Assembly: GCA_003131685.1 (NCBI GenBank)
Contig: PKWB01000183.1
Coordinates: 11,442 to 49,063 of the forward strand
Reading direction: 5' to 3'
From: Candidatus Dormiibacterota bacterium
GTDB taxonomy: Bacteria > Chloroflexota > Dormibacteria > Aeolococcales > Aeolococcaceae
DNA length: 37,622 bases
Shown here one piece after another: positions 16,096 through 27,300 of the stretch; within the stretch, counting starts at the first letter, position 1; each line of letters opens with the position of its first letter. A program made the translations under genes and the position numbers. The notes beneath the pieces were generated by a model. The model saw nothing but the letters and a program-made list of their open reading frames with translations. It was not told the origin of the DNA and made no database searches.

Positions 16096-16592
16096 TACCG
16101 GGACGCCTGATCACATTGCCTTGTCGGCAGCGAGGAGTCGTTCACCATCACTCGCTCCGATGCTGCGCGTATCTGATCATTATTCTGTCGGAGGAGACTC
16201 GTCATGTGGCGCTCAAGCACAAGGATGTCAACGATGTGACCGAGTATCCCGAACGGAGAAGCGAAGTCGACGTGATCGATCATTCGCGTCCCGGTGTCGG
16301 ACTTCTCAAAGAGGTGCTGATGGCGCCAGCGTCCAAACGGCCCTCGCTGCATCTCGTCGGTAAAGGTCCGAGGGCGGTCGTACGCGACGATCTTTGAGGT
16401 CATCTCCCAACGAAGTCCGAATTGACTGGCGTTCCAGGTCACGCTATCACCAAGGCTCATTTGCCCGTTACGCAAGCCGCCAACGACGTGCATCCGCGGC
16501 GAGACAGCGAGATGGACCTCGACCTCAAGTGAGGCGCTAAAACAGACGTCCGGCTCCGCAGCGATGTCGGTGACGAGGTCGATGTGGGGCAT
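16095..16592 (-). CDS. SRPBCC family protein
   Basis: The 165-aa protein opens with HIDLVTDIAAEPDVCFSASL, an N-terminal strand and helix typical of SRPBCC proteins. It continues with WNASQFGLRWEMTSKIVAYD, then FEKSDTGTRMIDHVDFASPF (paired strands), and ends in a helix near ERHMTSLLRQNNDQI. This resembles the SRPBCC proteins that accompany NAD-dependent epimerases in actinobacteria. Its start codon directly abuts the epimerase stop (TAAATG at 16595-16590). It may carry the hydrophobic substrate of the upstream reductase (inference). Confidence 0.8.
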   Translation of the reverse strand: MPHIDLVTDIAAEPDVCFSASLEVEVHLAVSPRMHVVGGLRNGQMSLGDSVTWNASQFGLRWEMTSKIVAYDRPRTFTDEMQRGPFGRWRHQHLFEKSDTGTRMIDHVDFASPFGILGHIVDILVLERHMTSLLRQNNDQIRAASERVMVNDSSLPTRQCDQASR

Positions 16593-17546
16593 TTAGGGCG
16601 TTGAGCGGAACCCACGGAGGTCGGCGATCGTAAAACGCTGCATGGAGGGAAGGCCGTCGCGGATCGACTGCAGCGAAAATGGCGTCGACGGCAGCAGGTC
16701 ATCGGGAAGCCGATCGGGAGCCAGCACTGGTTCGACGATTCCCTCGGCGAGAATGTGTACCTGGGCCGCCGACTCCAACGGTACCTTCATGATCCTCTCG
16801 AAGATCCAGGCGAGGGCGCGATGTAAAGCGATAGGAGCGGGAAGATAGACCGGACGCTTCTCGACAGCAGTGGCGACACGCTTTACCGCTTGCTCAAGGC
16901 TCAGCTCCTCGGGCCCGAGAACGGGCACCGTCACGTTGCTCAAACGCTCGTCATGTACGGTTGCGACAAGCACACGGGCGACATCTCTGACGGATACAGG
17001 GCGTAGGTGGCGCCGTGAGCCGAAGCCAACGAGGAGGAAGATAGGAAAGCTGTTGAGCGCGCGGCTGAGATGATCGAGCAAGTGATCGCCGCGACCGTAA
17101 ATGACCCCGGCTTTGAGGATGGTGTATGAGAGGCCTGACGTCCTCACGATCTCTTCGGCCTCCCACTTGGATTCGTGATACACAGAGCCACAGGCGGGGC
17201 GTGCCCGAAGGAAACTCACAAGGGCGCTGCGTGACACTCCAGTGGCTTGCGCTGCACGCACCACCGCCATGGTGCCACGAACGTGAACCTTGCCGTACGT
17301 CTGAGTGCCGCGCTCCAGATTGATGCCGGCGCAGTGAATGATGGCTTCGCAGCCCGCGAATGCCCGGGCCAACGCTGCCTCGTCATCAATGTCCGCGCAG
17401 ACCCAGGTTGCGTGCTCACTAGTCGGGAACATCGCCAGATTGGCATGACGGGCAATCAGCACCACATCGTCGCCGTGGGCCAGCAGCGCTTGAGCTGTAT
17501 GACTGCCGACGAAGCCACTTGCGCCAGTGACTGCGACGCGGGTCAT
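16593..17546 (-). CDS. NAD(P)-dependent epimerase/dehydratase-like extended SDR
   Basis: The 317-aa protein is an atypical/extended short-chain dehydrogenase. The Rossmann Gly motif is VTGASGFVGSHTA near the N-terminus. The adenine-binding acid lies in CADIDDEAAL, and the active-site YxxxK is YHESK with SKWEAEEIVR after it. LRPVSVRDVARVLVATV is the substrate-domain signature of NDUFA9-like/NmrA-like members. Substrate is unknown. ATG 17546 overlaps the TetR stop by 4 nt (ATGA), and a longer in-frame start would only read deeper into tetR. The two SRPBCC partners suggest a lipophilic substrate. Confidence 0.85.
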   Translation of the reverse strand: MTRVAVTGASGFVGSHTAQALLAHGDDVVLIARHANLAMFPTSEHATWVCADIDDEAALARAFAGCEAIIHCAGINLERGTQTYGKVHVRGTMAVVRAAQATGVSRSALVSFLRARPACGSVYHESKWEAEEIVRTSGLSYTILKAGVIYGRGDHLLDHLSRALNSFPIFLLVGFGSRRHLRPVSVRDVARVLVATVHDERLSNVTVPVLGPEELSLEQAVKRVATAVEKRPVYLPAPIALHRALAWIFERIMKVPLESAAQVHILAEGIVEPVLAPDRLPDDLLPSTPFSLQSIRDGLPSMQRFTIADLRGFRSTP

Positions 17547-18163
17547 TCGATTGCCACGTTGGTTGCCGGGCCCCGCCGCGCGGAAGTCGACTTGCCGAGC
17601 AGTTGATCGATCCATGGCGCCACCTGGATCAGCGTGCTCATCAGTGCTGTCGATTCGCTGCTGTCGCCAGCTCGCATGCGGGTAACAATCTCTTGCCCCA
17701 TATAGAGGGCGATGACCGCAGAGCCGATCCCCGATGGATCAACCAAACCGACGAGCGGTGAGCCGGCGAGGATTCGCGTGGCCAGTTGCTCGGCGTATGT
17801 CATCCAGGCTTGCAGGCGATCGACGATCGCGATACCCAGCACACGGTCGAAGGCCATGGCCCCGATGATCTCTTGGACGGCCGTAAGTTGACCGAGCTGG
17901 AGGTCCTCGGCATAGAGCTCTTCGATAGCAATGGCAAGGGAACGAAAGTCACTGACATCCCGAAGACGGTCCTTGTAGCGAGCCAGGCGCTGGCCGCTGA
18001 CTTTGTCGAGTGCTGCGAGCAGCAGGGTATCTACGCTGCCGAAGTGGTAGAAGACGAGGCTCGGACTGAAACCTCCGGTGGTCGCAATCGTGCGCACCGA
18101 GGTGTTGGAGTACCCGGTGTTGATCAACGTCTGTAACGCGGCATTGACGATCCGTTCGCGCAT
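17543..18163 (-). CDS. TetR/AcrR-family regulator
   Basis: The 206-aa protein (from ATG 18163) has an N-terminal TetR HTH: RERIVNAALQTLINTGYSNT, SVRTIATTGGFSPSLVFYHF, then GSVDTLLLAAL. The C-terminal ligand domain is all-helical. A frame open to 18313 would add 50 residues without domain character, so I prefer the internal ATG, although its ribosome site (GGGGAC) is only moderate. It heads the operon with the SDR and two SRPBCC genes, with a 4-nt overlap, and most likely represses this operon in response to a hydrophobic ligand. Confidence 0.85.
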   Translation of the reverse strand: MRERIVNAALQTLINTGYSNTSVRTIATTGGFSPSLVFYHFGSVDTLLLAALDKVSGQRLARYKDRLRDVSDFRSLAIAIEELYAEDLQLGQLTAVQEIIGAMAFDRVLGIAIVDRLQAWMTYAEQLATRILAGSPLVGLVDPSGIGSAVIALYMGQEIVTRMRAGDSSESTALMSTLIQVAPWIDQLLGKSTSARRGPATNVAIE

Positions 18164-18632
18164 TAAGTCCCCAGCCTCGTTGGGACGCTGACGACCAGGT
18201 TGGAGTTGCCGTCTGGGATGAAGCCGTCCTGCAAAAGCTTGGGCATGACCGGTCCTAGGATCGCTTAGGAGTGTCGCGATCTTTGGCCCTCCCCGACCGA
18301 CTGATTTGACCATACGATCAATATAGCGCGAAAAGGTAGAGCCGACGCTGGTGCCAACATCGAGGCGAGGACCCGGCTACCGGGAGCGACGTCCATAGCT
18401 GGGTGTGCAGTCTCTCCGCGGCCTACGATCACCTCCGGTGCCGGAAGCTGGCGCCCGGTACCCATCCTTCTTCCGCGCCACGCTCGCGCCCGATGGTCCG
18501 AGGAGTGGCGCGCTGAGCGTCTCGAGCTAGTGTCACGATGCTCCCGGACCAGGTTCACCTGGTCACCACTTCTGGCGATGCCTCGCTTCGCACGCATCGC
18601 GCGTTCGCGCGAGCGCCGACCCGGGTAGTGCC
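18164..18632. other. Region upstream of the TetR operon
   Basis: This divergent region should contain the TetR operon promoter. TATATT on the minus strand near 18320 could be a -10, but I see no good -35. No convincing gene was found among the short arginine-rich frames. Confidence 0.35.
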
Positions 18633-19010
18633 GTGAAGCTTCTTGCAATGTTTGCCGCCGTCGCGAGTCTCGGCTCAAACGGAGCCATCTGGCTGCCGAT
18701 AACGCTGCTCGTCGTCGCCGTGGGGTGCATGCTCTTCGGCCCGAGTGAGATTCCGCTACTTCGGCTTGAACGCTTGATTCGCGCCCTGCGCCCACCGTCA
18801 GCCCGATCGCATACGGGGCAACACTGCAAGGCCACGGATTCTGCGCCGAACACAATTGATGTCTCACGAATGATCAGGACCTGGAACATCGCACCGTACG
18901 TCTCCGCGACCCCGATGATGGGGCGCCAGCCTCGCAGTGACCCAGACCTGTTGACCTTCAGCTGGCCATGCTCGCGGCTGGAACGAGATCGTCATATCTG
19001 CGACCGATGA
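18633..19010 (+). CDS. Possible small secreted or membrane protein
   Basis: From GTG 18633 the frame opens with a plausible signal or TM segment (KLLAMFAAVASLG, then WLPITLLVVAVGCMLFGP) followed by a short amphipathic IPLLRLERLIRALRP. After residue ~55 the sequence becomes low-quality, with no domain character. The first half may be real and the rest out-of-frame read-through. No family was recognised and the ribosome site is weak. Confidence 0.3.
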   Translation: MKLLAMFAAVASLGSNGAIWLPITLLVVAVGCMLFGPSEIPLLRLERLIRALRPPSARSHTGQHCKATDSAPNTIDVSRMIRTWNIAPYVSATPMMGRQPRSDPDLLTFSWPCSRLERDRHICDR

Positions 19011-19129
19011 CGTGGCAGGCTCTGCAGACGTCAACACGTAGTCCGACGATGTGATGTTCCAGACGTGCGCGACCATCAAGGCCGCGCACGCTCGCCGAAC
19101 TTCTCCGGCGATGGACTGGGAGCGCCAAA

Positions 19130-19813
19130 GTGACAGCTATGAGCTGGCGACGATACCTCGTACTAATGGCCCCGCTCGGGGTGGCCGGTATGGTCGCGTG
19201 CGGCGCGACTACTCCAGACGTTTCGCCGATGGGGGTCACGGCACCAGCACCGCGCACCACAACGACTGCTGACCCAATCGCTGCAGCTGCAACGATCGAC
19301 ACAGGCACCACAGCGATCGGTACGGTGCTGACCGATCACCAAGGAGACACGCTGTATTACGTCTCAACGGAAGCTAACGGCGAAGACGCGTGTAGCACGG
19401 CGCCGGGCTGCGCGTTGATGTGGCCGGCGCTCGCTCCGCCAACCGACGGCACTCCCGTTGCGGGAGAAGGAGTTGGCGGAGCATTGGGTATGATCACCGC
19501 AGCCGATGGGAGTAGCGAGGTCACTTACAACGGCTGGCCGGTGCATACCTTCAGTGGCGAAGGGGCCGGGAAGGTCACCGGCCAAGGTAACGCGAGCTTC
19601 GGCGGTACGTGGTCGGTCGCAACTCCGGACATGGCTCCTATCTCTAGTTCTGGCGGGGTCTCATCACTCCCGGGACTCGCCACACCAGTCGGGCTTGCGT
19701 CGCCGCCGGGGGGCCTCCCGACAAACCCGTTCGCTCCAACGACGCCCGCGGGTACTCCTGTCGAGCCACCGCTCCCGACCATATCGTCGGGCATACCAAC
19801 CGATCCACCTTGA
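19130..19813 (+). CDS. COG4315-type secreted lipoprotein
   Basis: The 227-aa protein has a lipoprotein signal: basic WRR, hydrophobic YLVLMAPLGVAGM, then lipobox GMVAC with the Cys at about residue 24. A Thr/Ala/Pro linker leads into the repeat domain at about 60-170: GTVLTDHQGDTLYYVSTEA, CSTAPGCALMWPAL, GMITAADGSSEVTYNGWPVH and GQGNASFGGTWSV. This is the pattern of predicted lipoproteins with the conserved Yx(FWY)xxD motif, with a CxxxxGC pair and Trp-Pro. The last ~55 residues are a Pro/Gly/Ser-rich tail like a cell-wall spacer. Function unknown; it probably sits on the outer face of the membrane. Its stop overlaps the TTG of the next small frame. Confidence 0.85.
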   Translation: MTAMSWRRYLVLMAPLGVAGMVACGATTPDVSPMGVTAPAPRTTTTADPIAAAATIDTGTTAIGTVLTDHQGDTLYYVSTEANGEDACSTAPGCALMWPALAPPTDGTPVAGEGVGGALGMITAADGSSEVTYNGWPVHTFSGEGAGKVTGQGNASFGGTWSVATPDMAPISSSGGVSSLPGLATPVGLASPPGGLPTNPFAPTTPAGTPVEPPLPTISSGIPTDPP

Positions 19814-19992
19814 TAACTGCGCTTCCGCCACCGTCCGCGATCATGCGAGCTGCAACTCGGATCAAGGCCGCCCTGACGGCTGATCCGACTCTCGCTCAGG
19901 ACGAGATGCGGATCGCGCGGATCCTCGCGGAGGAGCTGAAGCGCGGGCAGGATGTAGCGCGCATTCCTTCCTGTTTGCGCGACGACCGGTAG
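19810..19992 (+). CDS. 60-aa small protein coupled to the lipoprotein gene
   Basis: A TTG start shares bases with the lipoprotein stop (TTGA, 19810-19813), suggesting stop-start coupling. Residues ~12-50 are an amphipathic helix (AATRIKAALTADPTLAQDEM, then RIARILAEELKRGQ), natural-looking for a small helical protein. No family is recognised. A rare TTG start and short length keep confidence moderate. Confidence 0.4.
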   Translation: MITALPPPSAIMRAATRIKAALTADPTLAQDEMRIARILAEELKRGQDVARIPSCLRDDR

Positions 19993-20313
19993 TGAGCCGG
20001 CTCGGACTTCAAGCGGCGGAAAGCTTTAGCCGTCGGTCAGACGCATCAACTGACACAAGCGGGGTGGCGATTCTACGCAGGTTGAAATTCAGATGGCTCG
20101 CTTGCGCGGTCGTCCCGCGAGACGGAATACTGCCGACAGGATTCGGAGCTGACCGATGGTCGCGGCCAACTTCGGGCGGTCTTGGCTCGGGGAGCGCGTG
20201 TTCTTCGTGCTACGAATGAAAAGCCGCTCACCGACGGTCTACGGGCTACGGTTGGGCTGACTTCCGAGCGAGGACCTGGCTCGGTCTGAGCCGAACGGCC
20301 TAAAAGACTTCGC
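19993..20313. other. Convergent intergenic region
   Basis: This gap separates the two convergent lipoprotein transcripts. A short GGCTC-N5-GAGCC hairpin (20278-20292) could end transcription of the rightward unit but has only 5 bp of stem and no T-tract. Nothing else was seen. Confidence 0.35.
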
Positions 20314-20961
20314 TCACCCGGGGGTCGGCGGAAGGGGTGGATAGCTGAACGCCTTGGTCGAGGCAACGATCTGGAGCAGCGTCTCCAGATTCGCCGCGCT
20401 CGCGTTCCCGTATTCCGCTCCACTCAGGTCGACGCAGTTACCACCGATGACGACATCGCTATTGAAGAACTGATAGTGATGCTCGGTCACATTGCTGGGG
20501 GCGGTGACGTACACGACTGCAGTGTGACCCATGACAAGCAGCGGGTCGACCGCAGTGATCACCATGCCCGAGGGATGGGTAGGAGAGGCCAAGCCGTCGA
20601 CCAGCGCAGCAGGCTCGGAGGGGCAGTGTTTCGCGGAACCAACGATCTGCCAAGAGACATTCAGCCGGTTCGTCGGGTCGGCGACTCCTTCGAGTCCGTT
20701 GTTCACGACCTCCGGCTTGGTCCAGTCGATTGGAATCTTGGCCGTGCAGCAGGTAGCGAGCGTGATAGTCGACCCGAGCAAAGGAGTGGGTACGGGCGTT
20801 GGGGTGGCGATGGAGACGGGTGGGAGCGAGGGAGCACCATGTATCGGGGCGGCGGTCGCGCATGCGGTGAAGGAGAACGCGATGCCCACAAGCAGCGCGA
20901 GGCGCAGGCTACGTTTGGGCAATGAGCTCCAACGCTGCGGCGTCGAAGCGGCAGAGACCAT
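20314..20961 (-). CDS. Secreted lipoprotein of unknown function
   Basis: From ATG 20961 the 215-aa protein has a basic n-region (PKRSLR), a hydrophobic core (LALLVGIAFSF) and a lipobox ending TAC, giving a lipidated Cys near residue 33. A Pro/Thr linker (VSIATPTPVPTP) follows. The ~160-residue mature domain contains two adjacent Cys (LATCCTAKIPIDW) and further Cys near KHCPSEP and GNCVDLSG, so disulfides are likely. The end is YPPLPPTPG. I recognise no family, though the layout resembles small PsbP/LpqN-like actinobacterial lipoproteins (weak resemblance). The 51 extra residues of the longer frame precede the signal peptide and were dropped. Confidence 0.7.
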   Translation of the reverse strand: MVSAASTPQRWSSLPKRSLRLALLVGIAFSFTACATAAPIHGAPSLPPVSIATPTPVPTPLLGSTITLATCCTAKIPIDWTKPEVVNNGLEGVADPTNRLNVSWQIVGSAKHCPSEPAALVDGLASPTHPSGMVITAVDPLLVMGHTAVVYVTAPSNVTEHHYQFFNSDVVIGGNCVDLSGAEYGNASAANLETLLQIVASTKAFSYPPLPPTPG

Positions 20962-21384
20962 TCGATGCGGCGTCCACGCGTCAAGACGCGTTTCGTCACC
21001 AGCCAACCGTACCGGCGGCTGCAACAGTCTTTCGGGTGGCACGGCTAAGGACAAGCGCAAATGCACAGCGTCCTCGTTGGCTGCCTTCTCATGATCTGCA
21101 CCTTCTCGCCTCACGATTCCTGACGCGCATCATGCGCGCGGCTCGTGAGAGCGCGGCATCGTCGGATGACTTGTGACAGGTTGCCCAGAGTCGACAGCTA
21201 GCGGCAAGAGATTTGAGCGCTGGTACGTGGCTTGGCGTCTCGGCTGCACGGCGGGTCGAACTATTCGCCAGGAATCCGAGTGGGTTGATAACTGTTACAG
21301 AGACGCCATATCACGTGGAAGGTCGTCACTACGCTTGCGGGCACTGACCTTGCGCTGTGACGGCGTTCTCGTCACGGGGCGGAA
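20962..21384. other. Region upstream of RHS-2 with a weak promoter candidate
   Basis: TTGATA (21285-21290) and TATCAC (21309-21314) are 18 bp apart and could serve RHS-2, about 70 bases before its first ATG. The match is modest. No gene was recognised in the region. Confidence 0.35.
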
Positions 21385-24300
21385 ATGCGAGACGGAGGGA
21401 TTCCCTGTGTCCATAGCTGTGAAGGCCCCGGTCAAGGCTCACGCGTGATGGCGCTGCCGCGCTCGAAGCAGGCAGGTAGACAGTTCGGACAAGCACACAC
21501 TGGGGTTGCGCCGCAGCGCAGCTGGAAGCAGGCGTTGGCAGTAGTTGCGAGTATCGCGTCGGCGTGCACGGGATTCTTCGTCTTCGCGCCGGCCGCGGTA
21601 GCCAAAGCTGATGTCGCGCAGCGAACCAGCTGGAACACAGCGACGCATCAGCTCTATCGTCTCGAGGGCAACAACGGCAGTACCTGGGTACCGCTTGATC
21701 CGAGCAAGCTGGTGCTCTCTGTTACACCAACAGTGGCGTCGACGGCCGTCTTGTCGGCTTTTGTCGATGTGGAAAGCTCGACAAGCCTCAACGCCGAGAT
21801 CGGTATCGCGGTGAACGGAATCGTCGTGGCCTATAAGGATGGGGGCGAGTACACGGGTAGTTCTCCAGATCCTGTCTACGTGCAACACCCCATGCCCATG
21901 AATGCCAACTCCCCATACACCCTGGAGTTGATGTGGCGAGCCACTTCAGCCGAAGGGCCGGGCGTGTTCCTTGAAGCGGGCGATCCGGTGCCGACCTATG
22001 GTCCGGGATTCTCTCCAAGCACTCTCAATGCTCTGCTAACCCCGAATCCGGACACCCTGACCCCCTACGCAGAATCGACGGGAACTCAGCCACTCCAGTT
22101 CACCACCAGCTCCACAACCTGGCAGTTGATGGATAGCAGTGTGGAGACCAGCTTCACAACCCCGACGGGGAGCAGCAACTTCTCCACCCTGTTGACCGCC
22201 AGTGCTGACCTGTATTCGTCGTCGGCCTATTCGTATTCGGATATGGGCATCTGCCTCGTGGCGGCGGCTACAGTGAATAGCAGCTGCAACAGCGGGGCAA
22301 ACATTATTGCGGCGAAGACCAGCGGTGCGGCAGCGGGGGCGATGCCGATCGCGTCGCTGGTAGAAGCAACCCAAACTTTGGCGCCAAACACCACCTACAC
22401 GATGGGAATCTTCTGGCAATCCGAAGCCGGGCATGCCATCTATGCGGGAGTGGGGACCACCGGGGCGTGGTCGCTGGTGAGCCTGATCGGGCAGATGACG
22501 CCGACCTCCGACAACGAGTTGTCCACCGTCGCAACGACGGGAATCCAAACCCGCACGTATTCGACCAGCGACGACGGGACCGCGTGGACGACACTTGGGT
22601 CCGAGACCTTCAGCCTCACCCCGACGGTCAACGTCTTGACCTACTTGACCGCGAACGCGACGCTGGCAATCAACACCGGGAGCGACCCCATCGACTACGC
22701 CATCTGCGTCGCCTCAGGCACGGGGAACAGCTGCGACGCCGCCGGCGACAACATCGTTGCGGAGACGGCTTCGCGGGTGTTGCCGCCGACGCCTGACGCG
22801 GCGTATCTGCAAATCCCGGTCTTCATGAGCGCGGGAACCGCATACACGGTGACCCTGGAATGGCGAGCGGGCTTCTCGATGAGCGGGACCGAGTCGATGA
22901 CGGCTGGACGCACGATCTCCGCGGGAGCCTTTGTCGAGCAAAGCACCCTGACGAGTCTCGAGGTACCGTACTCGGCTCCCTCGGCTCCACCGTCGGCATC
23001 AGCGACGGCCGGGAATGGGCAAGCTACCGTCACCTGGACCGCGCCGACGACGAGCCCTGGCAGCCCACTGAGCGGCTACGCCATCACGCCATACCTCGGT
23101 GCTACGGCGTTGGAGAGCTTGCGCGTGGGGAATATCACGTCGTTGGTGGTGCCCAACCTCGCCAACGGTCAGCAGTACAGCTTTACCGTCGCCGGGGTAA
23201 ACGGCGTGGGTCCTGGGGCGATCTTCACTACTGGGACGGTTACGCCGGGACTCCCCGGAGCACCGACGGGGGTGACCATCGGCATGCGCGGCAATGGTTT
23301 TGAGAACCTTTCATGGACCGCGCCGACGGCACCGGGTGCATCAGCCATCACGGGTTACCTGATCACTCCATTCATTGCTGGGGTGGCCCAGGCGACGACC
23401 ACCCTTTGGGGCACGGCGACAAGCAACACGATGACCGGGCTCACCGACGGGACCAATTACACGTTCGGCGTCGCGGCGATCAACGTGTTCGGCACCGGCC
23501 TGGCCGGGAACTCGGGGTCCAATAATCCGTACAAGCAGACCCCCGGTGCGCCCACGGGCGTGAGCGGCGCCGCTGGCAACGCTCAGGCCACCATCGGCTG
23601 GACGGCGCCCGCGAACAATGGCGGCGCTGCGATTTCCTCGTACACCATCACGCCATACATCGCCGGGGTTGCGCAGTCGACCACGAGTGCGAGTGCGAGC
23701 CCTGCAACCGTCACCGGGTTGACCAACGGCACCACGTACACATTCACTGTGGCGGCGGTTAACAGTATCGGGACGGGTGCAGCATCATCCAACAGTTGGG
23801 CAGTGATCCCCGCCACGACGGCGATTGTCCCCACCCTCACCATGGCTGTGGACGAAGGGACTGCTGCGACCTACGCCATCGGGACGGAGGTGACCTACAC
23901 AGCGACGATAGCCTCAAATGCCGGGACCGCGACGACGGCCAGCTTCAGCGACCCGCTCCCGACCGGAGTGAGCGGCACGGGGGGGCTCGTCGAGGTCAAT
24001 GGGGCAGCCTGTACAGGTGGCACCACCTGTAGCGCAACCGCTACGGCGATCTCCGTCGCCGGTTTGACGGTACCCGCCACTGGGAACGTGGTGGTCACCT
24101 ACTCGTTGACGGTGACTGGCTCGCTGTCGCAGTGCGCAAAGGAGCCGGACAACGCGAGCGTAACTCTGGCCGGCGGCAACAGCGTTGGGGCGTTCGCGCA
24201 ATTCACCGCATGCGACAGCGGTCTCGGCGCCGCGGCCTGGGACTCTTTCATTCCCCAGACACTGGGTGACGGGGGCAGTGCCCGCGTCAATCCCGCGAAC

Positions 24301-27300
24301 GGCAACCTAGTGGTGACGCAGACCGACGCCATTCCGATGGCGTTGCATGGCAGCCTGAGCTTCCACCTCTCCCGGACCTATAACAGCGAAGACAAGGATC
24401 TGGCAGGCCTGCCTGAACCAGTCGGCAACGGCTGGATCGTAAGCTTCGTCGACGCTGGCCCACAGCCCGGTGGTGTGGCCCTGATCCTCCCTGCGATCGA
24501 GTCATATGCGAATCCGACCCCGATCACCATGGTGGACGGGAGCGGTACGAGATACGTGTATACCCCGTCCGCACTGAGCAGCGTGATCAACGTCGGCAGC
24601 CTCAGCACCACGGGCCCGCTGGCAACGGTGATCCCAAACAACCTTCCCAAGACGAGCGGCTACAACCAACGCTGCATAGATGAGGAATACAACCCTCCAA
24701 CCGGTCTGCACGTCTCGATGTGGCGATACGTCGAGACCATGGGTACCTGCGCCACGCTCAGCACGTCGACCGATCTAGTCCTCGGGTATGTCGCAATCGG
24801 GACGGACCGTATCCGTAGGGAGTACAACGCGAACGGTGAGCTGATCAACCTCATGGACGCAGTCGGTAACACCGTCTTCTACACCTACACCAGCGGTCAG
24901 TTGACTGCGGTGACGGAGACCGGCAACAGCCGCAAGTTCAAGCTCGCCTATGCGGGTTCGACTGTCACAATCACCGATCCGGGGGGTGAACGCACCGTCT
25001 ACACGCTGGCGGCCAATAACGATCTGAACTCGGTCGCCAATCCCGACGGGACGTCGCTCGCTTACACCTACGGAACGATGTGCAATGGCGACTCGTATAA
25101 GCAGCTGTGCTCGGCCACGGATGGACGGGCCAACGCAACCAACTTCACCTACCAGGTCGCCCCCAACGGACCGCCCATGATCGCCACCATCGTCGATCGC
25201 AATGGCGATACCACAACGATTACCTACAACTCGACCAACGTCACCGCTGATCGGGGGTCGGAGCGGACCGCCTTTGCCGCGATCGATGCGTCTGGGCGAG
25301 TGGGTGAAATCGACGCTGGCAGCACCGCCAACATGTGGCTGACCCGTGCCTTCTATGGATGGGACACGTCGGCGCTGGGCTGCCGGCAACCGGACGCTGG
25401 CGTTGACAACGACCTCTGCTACATCGTCCGGCGCGGGTTGACCGCCGGTGCACCTGACCGGGTGACCGATTACACCTACGGCGATGAAGGTCAGATGCTC
25501 AGCCAACGCGACGTGGACTACCCGATCGATCTGTACACCACAGCCGGGTACCAGGAGCAGTACTTCGAGGCAGGTGTGAGCGTCTCGACATACACCGACA
25601 CTGTGGCTGGCTCGGGCTCGGTCACATCGACGACGCAGACCGGGGGCCGGCGTGACGCTGCCACCCTCTTCGATGTGACCACTCAGATCCAGTCGCTGAC
25701 GCCGAACGGGAACGCAGCGGGGTCGGGCTACGGAGCCTACGAGGCTACGTATTCGGTTGACAACAATGCGGCCGTGTCCACGAACACGGTCAACGGCGCG
25801 TCCGCGCTTTGTAGTTCACCCGCAGCGCCGGTCGCCAATAGCGGGTTGCTGTGCCAGATCAAGGGTGCGGCGTATGACACTAACGGTGATCATCCGCTCA
25901 CCAATTACACGTATAACCCAGACGGAAGTCGGGCGACGATGGTCACTCCGATCGAGACGGCTGGCTTGCTTACCACGCACTACACCTATACGTACTATCA
26001 GAATACCGACCTCGATCTGTCCGGGACGACTTCGGCGGGAGGATGGTTGAAGGGGATCACCGATCCCACGAACAACTTCACCGCGTTCGCCTACGACGCC
26101 GAAGGACACCAGGTGCGGTCCTGGGACCGCGACGCGACTGCCGCTAGCGGAGGCACGCCGCTCTCGTCTTCGAATTGGAGCAGTCTCAGCTCGGGCGTCG
26201 CCCCGCTGTACTACACCGAGAAGCTCTACACCAAGGGCGCGGACACGCTCGCGTCAACGTTCTCGGCTCCTGGCCGCCATGTTCTGGCGTCGCGCACCCA
26301 AATGGACGACTGGACGACCGAAATCATCGATCCGAACGGCAATATGGATGGAACGCAGTCCCCGAAGGGGACGCTTGGCGATCCTACGTCGAGTCCTCGG
26401 TGCCCACAATCAACGACGACCCAGACCTTCGACACGTGCATGACGTACGACAAAGATGACAACCTGACGAGCACGCTCACGCCGATGGAGGCGTACGAGA
26501 GCTATTGGATGAGCACCGTCCAATACCCAACCACGTACGTTTACGACGTATTCGACAACCGTATCGCCGTAACCGACCCGAACGGGAACGTCACGGTGAC
26601 AACCTATGACCATGTCAATCGACCAATAACGGCGATCTGGACCATGGCAGCCTCAGGCGCGATGCCAACACCGAGCAACTGTCGGATCTCGACCAGCGGC
26701 GACGCCCCGATCCCCTCAGGCCGAATTCTCTGCCAGTCGGCGACAGCATACGACGGCACCGGCAACACGATCTCCTCAACAGATGGCAACGGAAACCCGA
26801 CTTACACCTTGTACGACGCAGATCATCGGGTCGTCTCCAGCATCGTTCCGCGTGGCGGGGTCTTTTCCAACGTTGTCACCACCACGCTCTACGACCCGGA
26901 CGGTCGAGCCACAGACGTCTGTTCGGGGCGCGAGCTTAGTGAAGGCAGTGCGGAAGGGTTCGTTTGCGGTGTCAATGCGACCTATGCTACCCACGCTCAA
27001 TACTTTCCGGACGGTCTTGTCAGCGAGACATACGATTACCAAACCGCGGGGACCCAGCTGAAGACGATCTATACCTACGACCCAGACGGCAACAAGGCGA
27101 CCGTCGAGAACGCGGACTCGGTCTTTACGACTTACTCGTTTTCTGAACTCGACCGCATGTCGCAAACCTCGGTGCCGCAGACAAGTGCGCAGACGGACGT
27201 GACCGTGTACGCGTATGACCCGTCAGGAGACGTCCTTACTGAGCATCAGCAGACCCACACCGGCACAGTGCTCATACGAACCGTGTACACCTATGACTTC

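Noticed and set aside
21173-21448. 91-aa frame before RHS-2
   Set aside because: It overlaps the probable RHS-2 start and promoter, is Arg/Cys-rich without recognisable structure, and has no good initiation site.
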